Below are positions 43,100-51,663 of a stretch of DNA of 64,000 bases, piece by piece. The stretch covers positions 4,402,001 through 4,466,000 of the forward strand of contig JAUSZU010000001.1 in NCBI GenBank assembly GCA_030817875.1, given 5' to 3'. The position numbers and the translations under genes are program-made. The notes below the pieces were generated by a model, which had not been told where the DNA came from, made no database searches, and was given only the letters and a program-made list of their open reading frames with translations. Each line of letters opens with the position of its first letter. Position 1 is the first letter of the stretch. The stretch comes from Flavobacterium sp. W4I14. Lineage in GTDB: Bacteria; Bacteroidota; Bacteroidia; Sphingobacteriales; Sphingobacteriaceae.

Positions 43100-45553
43100 A
43101 TGAAAGTACTCAAATTCGGCGGCACATCCGTAGGTTCGGCCGAGAACATTAAAACCCTCTTACGCCTGGTTGGCGAAGAAAAACAGAAGAACAGCCCGGT
43201 AGTTGTATTATCGGCAATGAGTGGTGTAACCAATTTGCTTACCGATATGGCCGAAATGGCCGAGCGTGGAGAAGATTACGACGCTCATTTAAAAGAAATC
43301 GAAGCAAAACACTTTGCTGTAATCCGCTCACTTTTACCTGCAGCTGCACAAAACCCTGTGTTTACACGGTTAAAGATCTTTTTTAACGAGTTGGAAGATC
43401 TGTTACAGGCTGTGGCCAATCTGCGCGAACTGAGCTTGCAGACCAAAGATCAGATTTTGAGTTACGGCGAACGCTGCTCTACTTTTATGATCAGCCACAT
43501 TGCTTCACAAAATTTTGGGGATACGCTTTATGTTAACGGTTCCGACCTGATTAAAACCGACAGCAACTTCGGTCAGGCGAAAGTAGATACCGAATTGACT
43601 GAAATGCTGATCAACAATTTTTACCAGGAAAATAAAGGCAAAGTACTTTTTGTTACTGGTTTTATAGCGAGCAATGCCGCAGGCAGGATAACAACTTTAG
43701 GCCGTGGCGGCTCTGATTATACCGCAGCGGTATGGGGCGCGGCCTTAAATGCCGAAGAAATAGAGATATGGACGGATGTAAACGGCATGATGACAGCTGA
43801 TCCACGCATTGTGAAAAAGGCTTTCTCGTTACCAGAGTTAAGCTATACCGAGGCTATGGAGCTAAGTTATTTCGGAGCAAAAGTGATCTATCCCCCAACA
43901 ATGATCCCTGCTTTTATGAAAAAGATTCCGATTGTGATCAAAAACACTTTCGAACCTGATTTCGCAGGAACTTATATCAAAAGCGATGTTAAAGCATCGA
44001 GCTTACCCATAAAAGGAATTTCCTCTATCGATCACATCAGCATTATTAACCTAACGGGCAGTGGTATGGTGGGTAAGGCGGGTTTTAGCGGAAGATTATT
44101 CTCACTGCTTTCGCGCGAACAGATCAATGTAGTATTGATTACCCAGTCTTCATCAGAACATAGCATTACTTTCGCTGTTAAACCAACAGATGCTTCGCAG
44201 GCGATTTATTTAATCAAAAAAGAGTTCGAACTGGAGTTAGATGCTAAAAAACTAGAACTACCAGAAGTTGAAAATAACCTTTCAGTTTTGGCCATTGTTG
44301 GCGAAAACATGAAACGTACACCAGGTATGAGCGGACGTTTGTTCAGCGCTTTAGGCCGCAACGGTATCAATGTAAGGGCTATTGCTCAGGGATCTTCAGA
44401 ATATAACATTTCGGTAATCATCAGCAAAGACGATTTATCAAAAGCGGTTAATGCGGTACACGATGCTTTCTTTACCGACCTGAAAAGAACACTAAATGTT
44501 TTCTGCCTGGGCACCGGAAACATTGGCAAAACCTTATTTAACCAACTGAAAGAACAGATGCCTTTCTTAGCGGCCAATAACGACCTACAGGTTAAGATAA
44601 CGGGCATCAGCAATACACGGAAAATGATTTTCAGCGCTGATGGCCTTTCCTTAGAAAATTGGGAAGCAGAATTGAATACAAACGGTGAGCAGGCAGATTT
44701 AGCGGGTTTTGTTGCCAAAATGAAAGCCCTAAATTTACCAAACTGTGTTTTTGTAGATAACACCGCTGCAGAATCGCCAATAGAATTTTATCAGGGCATA
44801 TTCGAAAGCAGCATTTCGGTAGTAACCTGCAATAAAAAAGGAAACTCGGCAGATTATGCCCAGTATAGATCATTTAAAGATACTGCCCGTAAATTTGGTG
44901 TGGATTTTTATTACGAAACCAATGTTGGTGCGGGCCTGCCAATCATCCGTACACTTCGCGAACTGATGATGAGCGGCGATAAGGTAGCGCGGATTGAAGC
45001 GATTTTATCAGGGACCATTTCTTACATCTTCAATAATTTTAAAGGTGACGCCGGTTTTTATGAAACAGTAAAGGAAGCGCAGGAACTGGGTTATACCGAG
45101 CCAGATCCTCGCGACGACTTAAATGGAAAAGATTTTATGCGTAAAATGCTGATCCTTGCCCGTGATGCCGGTTATCCATTGGAAGCCAGCGATGTAAAAA
45201 TCGACAACATTTTACCGGAAGCCTGCTTAAATGCTACATCGGTTGAAGATTTCTATTCTGAATTGCAGGCTAATGCAGCTTACTTCGAAAATTTAAAGAA
45301 TACCGCAGCCAACGATGGAAAAGTTTTGCGTTACATCGGTAAGCTTGAAAATGGAAATGTAGAAATCAGTCTGCAAATGGTTGATGACAGTCATCCTTTT
45401 TATATGCTCTCGGGAAGTGACAATATTATTTCTTTTACTACAGATCGTTACAAAACCCGTCCGTTGGTGGTAAAAGGCCCAGGCGCTGGTGCAGAAGTTA
45501 CCGCTGCCGGAGTTTTTGCGGATATCATTAACGTAGGTACTTTGAGCCGATAG
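43100..45553 (+). CDS. thrA: Bifunctional aspartokinase / homoserine dehydrogenase
   Basis: The protein has 817 residues. The aspartokinase starts VLKFGGTSVGSAENI, with TLGRGGSDYTAA and EIWTDVNGMMTADPR. Two ACT-type regions follow (about 320-350 and 403-440; NVVLITQSSSEHS and NVRAIAQGSSEYN). The homoserine dehydrogenase spans about 465-817 (FCLGTGNIGKTLF and DPRDDLNGKDFMRKMLIL). It catalyses the first and third steps from aspartate to threonine/methionine. The ACT regions suggest allosteric control in addition to the upstream attenuator. thrB and thrC follow on the same strand. Confidence 0.97.
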   Translation: MKVLKFGGTSVGSAENIKTLLRLVGEEKQKNSPVVVLSAMSGVTNLLTDMAEMAERGEDYDAHLKEIEAKHFAVIRSLLPAAAQNPVFTRLKIFFNELEDLLQAVANLRELSLQTKDQILSYGERCSTFMISHIASQNFGDTLYVNGSDLIKTDSNFGQAKVDTELTEMLINNFYQENKGKVLFVTGFIASNAAGRITTLGRGGSDYTAAVWGAALNAEEIEIWTDVNGMMTADPRIVKKAFSLPELSYTEAMELSYFGAKVIYPPTMIPAFMKKIPIVIKNTFEPDFAGTYIKSDVKASSLPIKGISSIDHISIINLTGSGMVGKAGFSGRLFSLLSREQINVVLITQSSSEHSITFAVKPTDASQAIYLIKKEFELELDAKKLELPEVENNLSVLAIVGENMKRTPGMSGRLFSALGRNGINVRAIAQGSSEYNISVIISKDDLSKAVNAVHDAFFTDLKRTLNVFCLGTGNIGKTLFNQLKEQMPFLAANNDLQVKITGISNTRKMIFSADGLSLENWEAELNTNGEQADLAGFVAKMKALNLPNCVFVDNTAAESPIEFYQGIFESSISVVTCNKKGNSADYAQYRSFKDTARKFGVDFYYETNVGAGLPIIRTLRELMMSGDKVARIEAILSGTISYIFNNFKGDAGFYETVKEAQELGYTEPDPRDDLNGKDFMRKMLILARDAGYPLEASDVKIDNILPEACLNATSVEDFYSELQANAAYFENLKNTAANDGKVLRYIGKLENGNVEISLQMVDDSHPFYMLSGSDNIISFTTDRYKTRPLVVKGPGAGAEVTAAGVFADIINVGTLSR

Positions 45554-45657
45554 ACTAAAGCTGAAAGACCAAAGCAAATAAACAAAAAATATAAAAAGAA
45601 AGCCATTAGATACAAGGTTTTATTCTTGATATTATCTAGGCAGTTGATACAGAAATA

Positions 45658-46590
45658 ATGAAAAATAGTATAAAAGTTTTCGCTCCGGCAACCGTTGCAA
45701 ACGTAGTTTGTGGTTTCGATGTACTGGGTTTCGCTGTAAACGAACCTGGTGATGAAGTTGAAATGCGATTTACCGATACACCTGGTGTGGTGATCAAAAG
45801 AATTACTGGTGATGATAGCCGTTTGCCTTTAGACGCAGCGAAAAATACCGTAAGTGCCAGTGTTCAACATTATTTAAAGCATATAAACCGTTTGGATGTT
45901 GGTGTAGAAATTGAACTGCACAAGAAAATGCCTATTGGTAGTGGATTGGGCTCAAGCTCAGCCAGTACGGTAGCTGGTTTGTTTGCCATTAACAAATTAA
46001 TGGGCGATTTATTAAGCACCAAAGAGCTGGTTCCTTTTGCCATGAAAGGCGAAGAACTTGCCTGTGGCTATGGCCATGCCGATAACGTTGCCCCTGCATT
46101 GTTGGGTGGTTTTGTACTGGTGAGAAGTTACGAACCGCTTGATGTAATTTCTTTACCTACGCCTGCTGGCATGTATGCGGCAATTGTTTATCCAGAAGTG
46201 GATGTACCGACCAAAGATGCACGCCAAATGATCCGTAGTAAAGTAGCATTAAAAGATGCGGTTACCCAGTGGGGAAATGTTGCAGGTTTGGTGAGTGGAT
46301 TGTTCATGAATGATTTTGATTTAATCGGAAGAAGCATGAAAGACGTTCTGGTAGAACCAACACGTTCGATCTTAATACCAGGCTTTGAAGAAATGAGAAA
46401 ATTGGCGATGGAGAACGGCGCAATCGGCTTCGGAATTTCAGGTTCAGGTCCATCTGTTTTCGCATTAACTCAAGATGAAGAAACAGCCAGAAAAATAACA
46501 AAATCGCAACAGCAACATTTACATAAAATAAATATTAACAGCAAAGCTTTTGTATCTCCGGTTAATGCGGAAGGACCAAGAGTACTTTAA
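45658..46590 (+). CDS. thrB: Homoserine kinase
   Basis: The protein has 310 residues, a GHMP kinase with the start KVFAPATVANVVCGFDVLGFAV, the phosphate loop PIGSGLGSSSASTVAG (about residue 91) and the C-terminal GFGISGSGPSVFAL. It phosphorylates homoserine in threonine synthesis. It is 104 bp after thrA; part of that gap carries a short-period repeat (45554-45577). Confidence 0.96.
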   Translation: MKNSIKVFAPATVANVVCGFDVLGFAVNEPGDEVEMRFTDTPGVVIKRITGDDSRLPLDAAKNTVSASVQHYLKHINRLDVGVEIELHKKMPIGSGLGSSSASTVAGLFAINKLMGDLLSTKELVPFAMKGEELACGYGHADNVAPALLGGFVLVRSYEPLDVISLPTPAGMYAAIVYPEVDVPTKDARQMIRSKVALKDAVTQWGNVAGLVSGLFMNDFDLIGRSMKDVLVEPTRSILIPGFEEMRKLAMENGAIGFGISGSGPSVFALTQDEETARKITKSQQQHLHKININSKAFVSPVNAEGPRVL

Positions 46591-46593
46591 AAT

Positions 46594-46676
46594 AGGCTGG
46601 AAGGTAGAGGGTTTAAAGGTGAAGGGCTTAGTGTCCAAAACCTTCCAACCTTCAACCTTTCAACCCTCCAACCTCA
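46594..46676. repeat. Tandem-plus-inverted short repeat, GGAAGGT units
   Basis: Left units GGCTGGAAGGTAGAGGGTTT and AAAGGTGAAGGGC are matched by right units CCTTCCAACCTTCAACC and TTTCAACCCTCCAACC. It fills the gap between thrB and thrC and would fold in the mRNA. Confidence 0.7.
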
Positions 46677-46682
46677 TTAAAA

Positions 46683-47990
46683 ATGAAACTATACTCAACC
46701 AACAATAAAGATTTACGTGTTTCTTTCAAAGAAGCCGTTTTTAACAGCATGCCGCAGGATAAAGGCTTATATATGCCTGTAGAAATTCCGCAGCTTGACC
46801 ACGAATTCATCCAGAATATAGAAAAATATTCTCTGCCTGAAATTGCTTACAAGGTAGCTTCAACCTTATTAAAAGATGAGATCCCTGCAGATGATTTAAA
46901 GGCTTTAATTGATGATGCTATTAATTTTGAAGCTCCTGCCGTTGAATTAGATGATAAAACCTTTGTGCTCGAATTGTTCCATGGCCCATCTTTGGCCTTT
47001 AAAGATTTTGGCGCCCGTTTTATGAGCCGTGTGATGGCTTATTTCTTAAAAGACGGCGAACAACTTTTAGATGTTCTGGTTGCTACTTCTGGCGATACCG
47101 GAGGTGCAGTGGCTTTGGGTTTCTTGGGTGTACCGAATACGAGGGTAACTATTCTTTACCCGGAAGGGAAAGTGAGCCCGATACAAGAACTGCAGTTAAC
47201 CACCAATGGCGAAAATATAAGAGCCGTTGAAGTTAAAGGTACTTTTGACGACTGCCAGGCTTTGGTGAAACAGGCTTTTGCAGATGATGAACTGAATGCA
47301 AAATTCAGATTAACTTCAGCCAATTCGATTAACATTTCGCGATTAATTCCGCAAACGTTTTATTATTTCAATACTTACGCCCAGCTGAAAAAGCAAGGTT
47401 TGAGCGATGTTGTATTTTCGGTTCCCAGCGGAAATTTCGGGAATATCGGTGCCGGCTTACTGGCCTATAAATTAGGATTACCTGTTAAACAGTTTATCGC
47501 GGCTACCAATGTGAACGATACCGTTCCACGCTTTTTAGAAAGTGGTGTATATGAAACGAAACCATCTACACAAACCTACTCGAACGCCATGGATGTAGGG
47601 GCACCAAGCAATTGGGTGCGCATTATGGATCTGTTTAGTCAGGATGTAGAAGCCATCAAAAAAGTGGTTACTTCTTATCGTTTTACTGATGATGAAACAC
47701 TGGAAGGGATCAAAGAAATTGATAGCAAGTTAAATTATGTGGCTTGTCCGCATACTGCGATTGCCTATTTAGCAATTGAAAAATACAGGAATGAAAATCC
47801 TAGGGACGAAAGTGCCGCAGTTTTCTTATCTACAGCACATGCCTGTAAATTTCCTGATATTTTCCCTGCAGATATTGCGACTAAAATCGAGATCCCTGAA
47901 CAGGTAAAAGCTTTAGAAAGTAAACCAAAACATGCTGATCAGTTAGGTGTGGATTTTGAAGAATTTAAAAGTTACTTGCTTAAAGGGTAA
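46683..47990 (+). CDS. thrC: Threonine synthase
   Basis: The protein has 435 residues, a fold II PLP enzyme with the Schiff-base Lys in SLAFKDFGARF (Lys107), the phosphate-binding segment ATSGDTGGAVALGF and GNFGNIGAGLLA. It converts phosphohomoserine to threonine. It is the last gene of the operon. Confidence 0.96.
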   Translation: MKLYSTNNKDLRVSFKEAVFNSMPQDKGLYMPVEIPQLDHEFIQNIEKYSLPEIAYKVASTLLKDEIPADDLKALIDDAINFEAPAVELDDKTFVLELFHGPSLAFKDFGARFMSRVMAYFLKDGEQLLDVLVATSGDTGGAVALGFLGVPNTRVTILYPEGKVSPIQELQLTTNGENIRAVEVKGTFDDCQALVKQAFADDELNAKFRLTSANSINISRLIPQTFYYFNTYAQLKKQGLSDVVFSVPSGNFGNIGAGLLAYKLGLPVKQFIAATNVNDTVPRFLESGVYETKPSTQTYSNAMDVGAPSNWVRIMDLFSQDVEAIKKVVTSYRFTDDETLEGIKEIDSKLNYVACPHTAIAYLAIEKYRNENPRDESAAVFLSTAHACKFPDIFPADIATKIEIPEQVKALESKPKHADQLGVDFEEFKSYLLKG

Positions 47991-48009
47991 TAAGTAACTT
48001 TCGAAAGTT

Positions 48010-48098
48010 CGTCATTCCCAACCCAATAGCGATCGGATTGATTGGGAATCCTAATGCAAGTAACGGGTATTAAGATTCCCGCCTGCGCGGGAATGACG
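48010..48098. repeat. Intergenic palindromic repeat, CGTCATTCCCA type
   Basis: CGTCATTCCCAACCC...GGGAATCCTAATG faces AAGATTCCCGCC...GCGGGAATGACG. It is the same subfamily as 63198-63267. It lies between thrC and the convergent small secreted protein gene. Confidence 0.85.
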
Positions 48099-48201
48099 TA
48101 TTTATAAAACAATATCCCTATTTCATACTTCTCTGTGCATTCCCTTTTAAGCACTTCGAACAGTAAATCCCGGACCAATTTGAAAAGACAGAGAATAAAA
48201 A

Positions 48202-48223
48202 AATCCCGACTTTCATCGGGATT
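48202..48223. terminator. Intrinsic terminator between convergent genes
   Basis: AATCCCGA and TCGGGATT form a perfect stem with a 6-base loop, followed on the minus strand by seven T. It lies just past the stop codon of the secreted S74-like gene and may also serve thrC. Confidence 0.85.
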
Positions 48224-48228
48224 CATTT

Positions 48229-48642
48229 TTACTTAGTTTTTTGCGATTTTAGTGTTTTCAGCTCGCGCTGCAGTGCTTCAATCTGTTGCTGTTGTTCCTT
48301 TATACTGGCAACCAAAAGCGGGACTAAACTTTCATAATCTACTTTGGTAATAGTAGCATTTTTAAAAGCATTTTTGCCTGATGCATAACTTTTTGCCTGT
48401 ACAGAAACAATTTCAGGAAAAGCGGTTTTAGCATCAGCCCCCACAAAACCATACTGTGGTTTAGCGGATAGCTTCAGTTTTTCTGCCCAGGCTTTATCAT
48501 AATTAAAACTTACAGGCTGTAACTTAGTCACCTGATTTAGGGCATTTTCTACTGGTTTAACATTGTTTTGTGCAACTTCTTGTGCACTGATTTTTAAAGA
48601 GGCAGCGATTAACAGCACTGCAAATGAAATTGCTCGTTTCAT
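48229..48642 (-). CDS. Small exported protein with S74-like C-terminal domain
   Basis: The protein has 137 residues from the ATG at 48642, with a signal peptide (ISFAVLLIAASLKISAQE). The C-terminal ~80 residues resemble the peptidase S74 / tail-fibre intramolecular chaperone domain: PQYGFVGADAKTAFPEIVS, then TKVDYESLVPLLVASIKEQQQQIEALQREL. Such domains help trimeric fibres fold and then cut themselves off. The Ser/Lys pair of active S74 domains is not evident here, so activity is uncertain. A longer start at 48708 is rejected. Confidence 0.72.
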   Translation of the reverse strand: MKRAISFAVLLIAASLKISAQEVAQNNVKPVENALNQVTKLQPVSFNYDKAWAEKLKLSAKPQYGFVGADAKTAFPEIVSVQAKSYASGKNAFKNATITKVDYESLVPLLVASIKEQQQQIEALQRELKTLKSQKTK

Positions 48643-48720
48643 ATATATTATTTTGTAATTTTTAAAATAGGGAATTGGTTCCGTTTTTGCGAAACGGAGT
48701 TTAAACATAAAAAGATATGC

Positions 48721-49023
48721 TTATACGGAAGGTGGCGGTGTTAAAACCTCCGGGAAGTAAGCCAGTTGGAAAGAATGATCAGGAATGAGCACCTTTTTTG
48801 AAGTTTGAAGTGGAAAATATAACGCTCCATGAAACACGATCTGCTGCACCGCATATTCGGTTTCTACTTTCTTTTCTTCTTTCTCTGTTGCGTCATCATT
48901 TGTAGATAAAACTTCAACATTATCAGTAGGGTAACTTAAATACGAAACCGCATGGCTCACTTTCAAAAAAAAAGCTATCGCAATGCAGGAAATAAGTACA
49001 TATTTAAGGCCATCTAATTTCAT
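48721..49023 (-). CDS. Small exported or membrane-anchored protein, unknown
   Basis: The protein has 100 residues with one hydrophobic N-terminal segment (GLKYVLISCIAIAFFLKVSHAV) followed by an acidic Lys/Glu stretch and a hydrophobic, Pro-ending C-terminus (EVLTPPPSV). I do not recognise the family. A Bacteroidota -7 box lies just before its start codon, which supports a real gene. An imperfect CCGTTT/AAACGG stem (48680-48698) follows. Confidence 0.6.
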   Translation of the reverse strand: MKLDGLKYVLISCIAIAFFLKVSHAVSYLSYPTDNVEVLSTNDDATEKEEKKVETEYAVQQIVFHGALYFPLQTSKKVLIPDHSFQLAYFPEVLTPPPSV

Positions 49024-49028
49024 CGGTA

Positions 49029-49036
49029 CAAAGATA
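49029..49036 (-). promoter_or_regulatory. -7 box TATCTTTG, possibly giving a leaderless mRNA
   Basis: TATCTTTG on the minus strand ends five bases before the ATG at 49023. A TTG lies 18 bases upstream of it, matching the expected -33 spacing. Confidence 0.6.
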
Positions 49037-49068
49037 AACGCTACAACATTAAAACAATAATTTTAAGG

Positions 49069-50460
49069 TTAAAGTTCTGTAAGAATTTCGAGCATAGCTG
49101 CCGTAGCCAGCTCAACATCAGCGGCTGAGGTCCGCCAGTTTACAAAAGCAGCTCGTATTCCTTTCTTCCCATTATAAAATGTAGGGGTCATAAAAACTTT
49201 TCCGCCAGCATTTAACTTATTCAGGAATGTCGCAACTAAACTTTCATCTAGCAACGAAAAACAAACAGTATTTAAACGTACAGGCGCCAAGAGTTCAAAA
49301 TTTGGATTTTCATTAATAAAATCTGCAAACTGTAAAGCCACTTCAACATTACTTTCTACAATTTCCTGGTAACCCTGTTTTCCGTAGCTTGTTAAAGTAA
49401 ACCAGGCAGGTAAGGCCTTTAATCGACGGGAGTTTTCTGGCAGAAAATTTAAATAGCTGAAATTTTCCATCGGATTGCCCAAATAAGCCGCGTTAGAATT
49501 TTGAAAAGTTTCTACCTGCAACAATTGATGTTTTTCTTTCACCAAAAAAACCGCGCTTTCGTAAGGTACGTTTAGCCATTTGTGGCAGTCAACTGTGATG
49601 CTATCGGCGTTTCCCCAACCCTTAACTAAGTGATTATATTTAGGTGAACAAGCGGCAAAACCACCAAAGGCTGCATCGATATGCCACCAGAAATTATATT
49701 TTTCTTTTAAAACATTAATGGCTTCAAAATCATCAAAATCAACCGTATTTACTGTTCCAGCACTCGAGATTAAAATGAAAGGTTCGCCATTTAAGGCTTG
49801 GATTTTCAGTTCGAAATCGGCAATATCCAATGCTTCGCGATTACCTTGCATTACGTTTACCTGAATAAAATTGCCACTTCCCAAGCCGAGCATTGATAAG
49901 GATTTTATGGCTGAAGAGTGCGGTGTAGCCGACAGTACATTTACCTTACCTGATATACCTTCTCTGGCAAAATCTTTCCCAAATTGTTTGCCAATCCATT
50001 GCCTGGCAACAGCTAGACATGTAAAATTAGATAAGGTTGCTCCAGTTACAAACCCTCCGAAAAAATCTTTGGGCAGGTTAAGCAATGAAAGTAATAACTG
50101 GATGGTTTCCAGTTCGATGATGGCCGAAACGTCGCCGTTACCTTTTGCGCTTTGTGTGTTTTGATCGTAGATAGTCGACAGCCAATCGCCAGCAATGGCG
50201 GCAGGTGTAGTACCACCGGTTACAAAACCCCAGTACCTTGGGCCAGACGAGGCTACCATAATGGGTTCGAAACGTTGATTAAATTGTTTTAAGGCTTCAA
50301 GTGTACCAAAACCCTGCTCACTTAAATCCCGGATAATCTCTATTTCAGCAGAACTGGCTGTAGGTCGTTCATGAATTTGGTTTAAATAATCTATTCCCTG
50401 TTGTTTAACTTCTGTTAGTATGGCATCAAGGTTTTGTTGGTCGGTATTTAAATTATTCAT
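49069..50460 (-). CDS. PLP-dependent decarboxylase, aromatic-amino-acid type
   Basis: The protein has 463 residues from the ATG at 50460. It is a fold I, group II decarboxylase: WGFVTGGTTPAAIAGDWL, the catalytic Lys in DCHKWLN (Lys294), and HIDAAFGG before it. The substrate (aromatic amino acid, glutamate or other) cannot be told from sequence. A Met at 50505 would add 15 residues from a palindromic repeat and is rejected. It is followed by the small membrane protein gene and preceded by metF on the same strand. Confidence 0.88.
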   Translation of the reverse strand: MNNLNTDQQNLDAILTEVKQQGIDYLNQIHERPTASSAEIEIIRDLSEQGFGTLEALKQFNQRFEPIMVASSGPRYWGFVTGGTTPAAIAGDWLSTIYDQNTQSAKGNGDVSAIIELETIQLLLSLLNLPKDFFGGFVTGATLSNFTCLAVARQWIGKQFGKDFAREGISGKVNVLSATPHSSAIKSLSMLGLGSGNFIQVNVMQGNREALDIADFELKIQALNGEPFILISSAGTVNTVDFDDFEAINVLKEKYNFWWHIDAAFGGFAACSPKYNHLVKGWGNADSITVDCHKWLNVPYESAVFLVKEKHQLLQVETFQNSNAAYLGNPMENFSYLNFLPENSRRLKALPAWFTLTSYGKQGYQEIVESNVEVALQFADFINENPNFELLAPVRLNTVCFSLLDESLVATFLNKLNAGGKVFMTPTFYNGKKGIRAAFVNWRTSAADVELATAAMLEILTEL

Positions 50461-50489
50461 GATGATAATTTTAAGTAATAAAGAAAATA

Positions 50490-50625
50490 CGTCATTGCGA
50501 GGCACGAAGCAATCTTAAAGCGCTAGGTTAATTAGCGATTGTTGTAGGATTATTCATTTTGCAGTTGTTTTTAAAGGCATTCATGAGCTCACTTCGTTCG
50601 GTTATCTCCGTGCCTCGCAATGACG
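50490..50625. repeat. Intergenic palindromic repeat, CGTCATTGCGAGG type
   Basis: CGTCATTGCGAGGCACGAAGC at one end and GTGCCTCGCAATGACG at the other flank ~100 bases with the GCAATCTT unit. It lies between the PLP decarboxylase gene and metF. Confidence 0.85.
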
Positions 50626-50636
50626 ATGCTTTTTGA

Positions 50637-51590
50637 CTAAAATATAGCTTTTGCAATCTTTTTGGTCTGCTCTGGGCGGCCCATGGTGTAAAAGTGTAAT
50701 ACCGGGGCACCAAAATCGATCAGTTCTTTACATTGTTTAATCATGGCTTCGGTGCCAATTTCTTTTGCCTCGTTATTATTTTTAGCGTGCGATAGTGCAT
50801 CCGTTAATTCATCTGGCAAATCAATGTGAAAAATCTTAGGCAGTACATTTAACTGCGATAAGGTACTGATCGGTTTCAAACCCGGTATAATTGGAATATT
50901 GATATCGTTTTCTCTACATTTCTTTACAAAGTCGAAATACTTCTGATTATCGAAAAACATCTGCGTAACAATAAACTCTGCTCCTGCTTCAACTTTCTTT
51001 TTCAGGTATTTAAAGTCGGTACTCATGTTAGGCGCTTCGAAATGTTTTTCAGGATAGCCCGCCACGCCGATACAAAAATCGCTTTTAAAGGTTTCTACAT
51101 CTTCGTGCAAAAATTTACCTTCATTATGATTCTTGATGTGCTCGATCAAATCTGTAGCATAACAGTGCCCGCCAGGGGTTGGCACGAAATTCCCATCTGC
51201 CTTACGGGCATCACCACGCAAAGCCAAAACGTTATCAATACCCAAGAACTGTAAATCGATCAATGCATTTTCGGTTTCTTCTTTGGTAAATCCACCGCAA
51301 ATGAGATGCGGAACGGCATCTACCTTATATTTATGGATAATAGCCGCACAAATGGCAATGGTTCCCGGACGCTTGCGATAAGATACCTTTTGAAGCAAAC
51401 CATTTGCCTGTTCTTTATAAATGTAATCCTCGCGGAGCGAAGTTACATCAATAAAAGGAGGATTAAACTCTAGCAATGGTTCTATTGCATCATAAATCCA
51501 TTGTATGCTTTGCCCTTTAATAGGCGGTAATAATTCAAAAGAGAATAAGGTTTTACCCTTTGCGTTTTTTATATGGTCTGTGATCTTCAT
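50637..51590 (-). CDS. metF: 5,10-Methylenetetrahydrofolate reductase
   Basis: The protein has 317 residues with the TIM-barrel MetF pattern: LFSFELLPPIKGQSIQ, VDAVPHLICGGFT, LALRGD and IVTQMFFDN. It makes 5-methyl-THF, the methyl donor for MetH encoded 73 bp upstream on the same strand, so both probably share the SAM-controlled transcript. Confidence 0.96.
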   Translation of the reverse strand: MKITDHIKNAKGKTLFSFELLPPIKGQSIQWIYDAIEPLLEFNPPFIDVTSLREDYIYKEQANGLLQKVSYRKRPGTIAICAAIIHKYKVDAVPHLICGGFTKEETENALIDLQFLGIDNVLALRGDARKADGNFVPTPGGHCYATDLIEHIKNHNEGKFLHEDVETFKSDFCIGVAGYPEKHFEAPNMSTDFKYLKKKVEAGAEFIVTQMFFDNQKYFDFVKKCRENDINIPIIPGLKPISTLSQLNVLPKIFHIDLPDELTDALSHAKNNNEAKEIGTEAMIKQCKELIDFGAPVLHFYTMGRPEQTKKIAKAIF

Positions 51591-51663
51591 ACCCCTAATC
51601 CCGAATAATCTGGACTTTAAATTTTAATTTGTATACAATTCCCTCCCCTTTAGGGGTTGGGGG

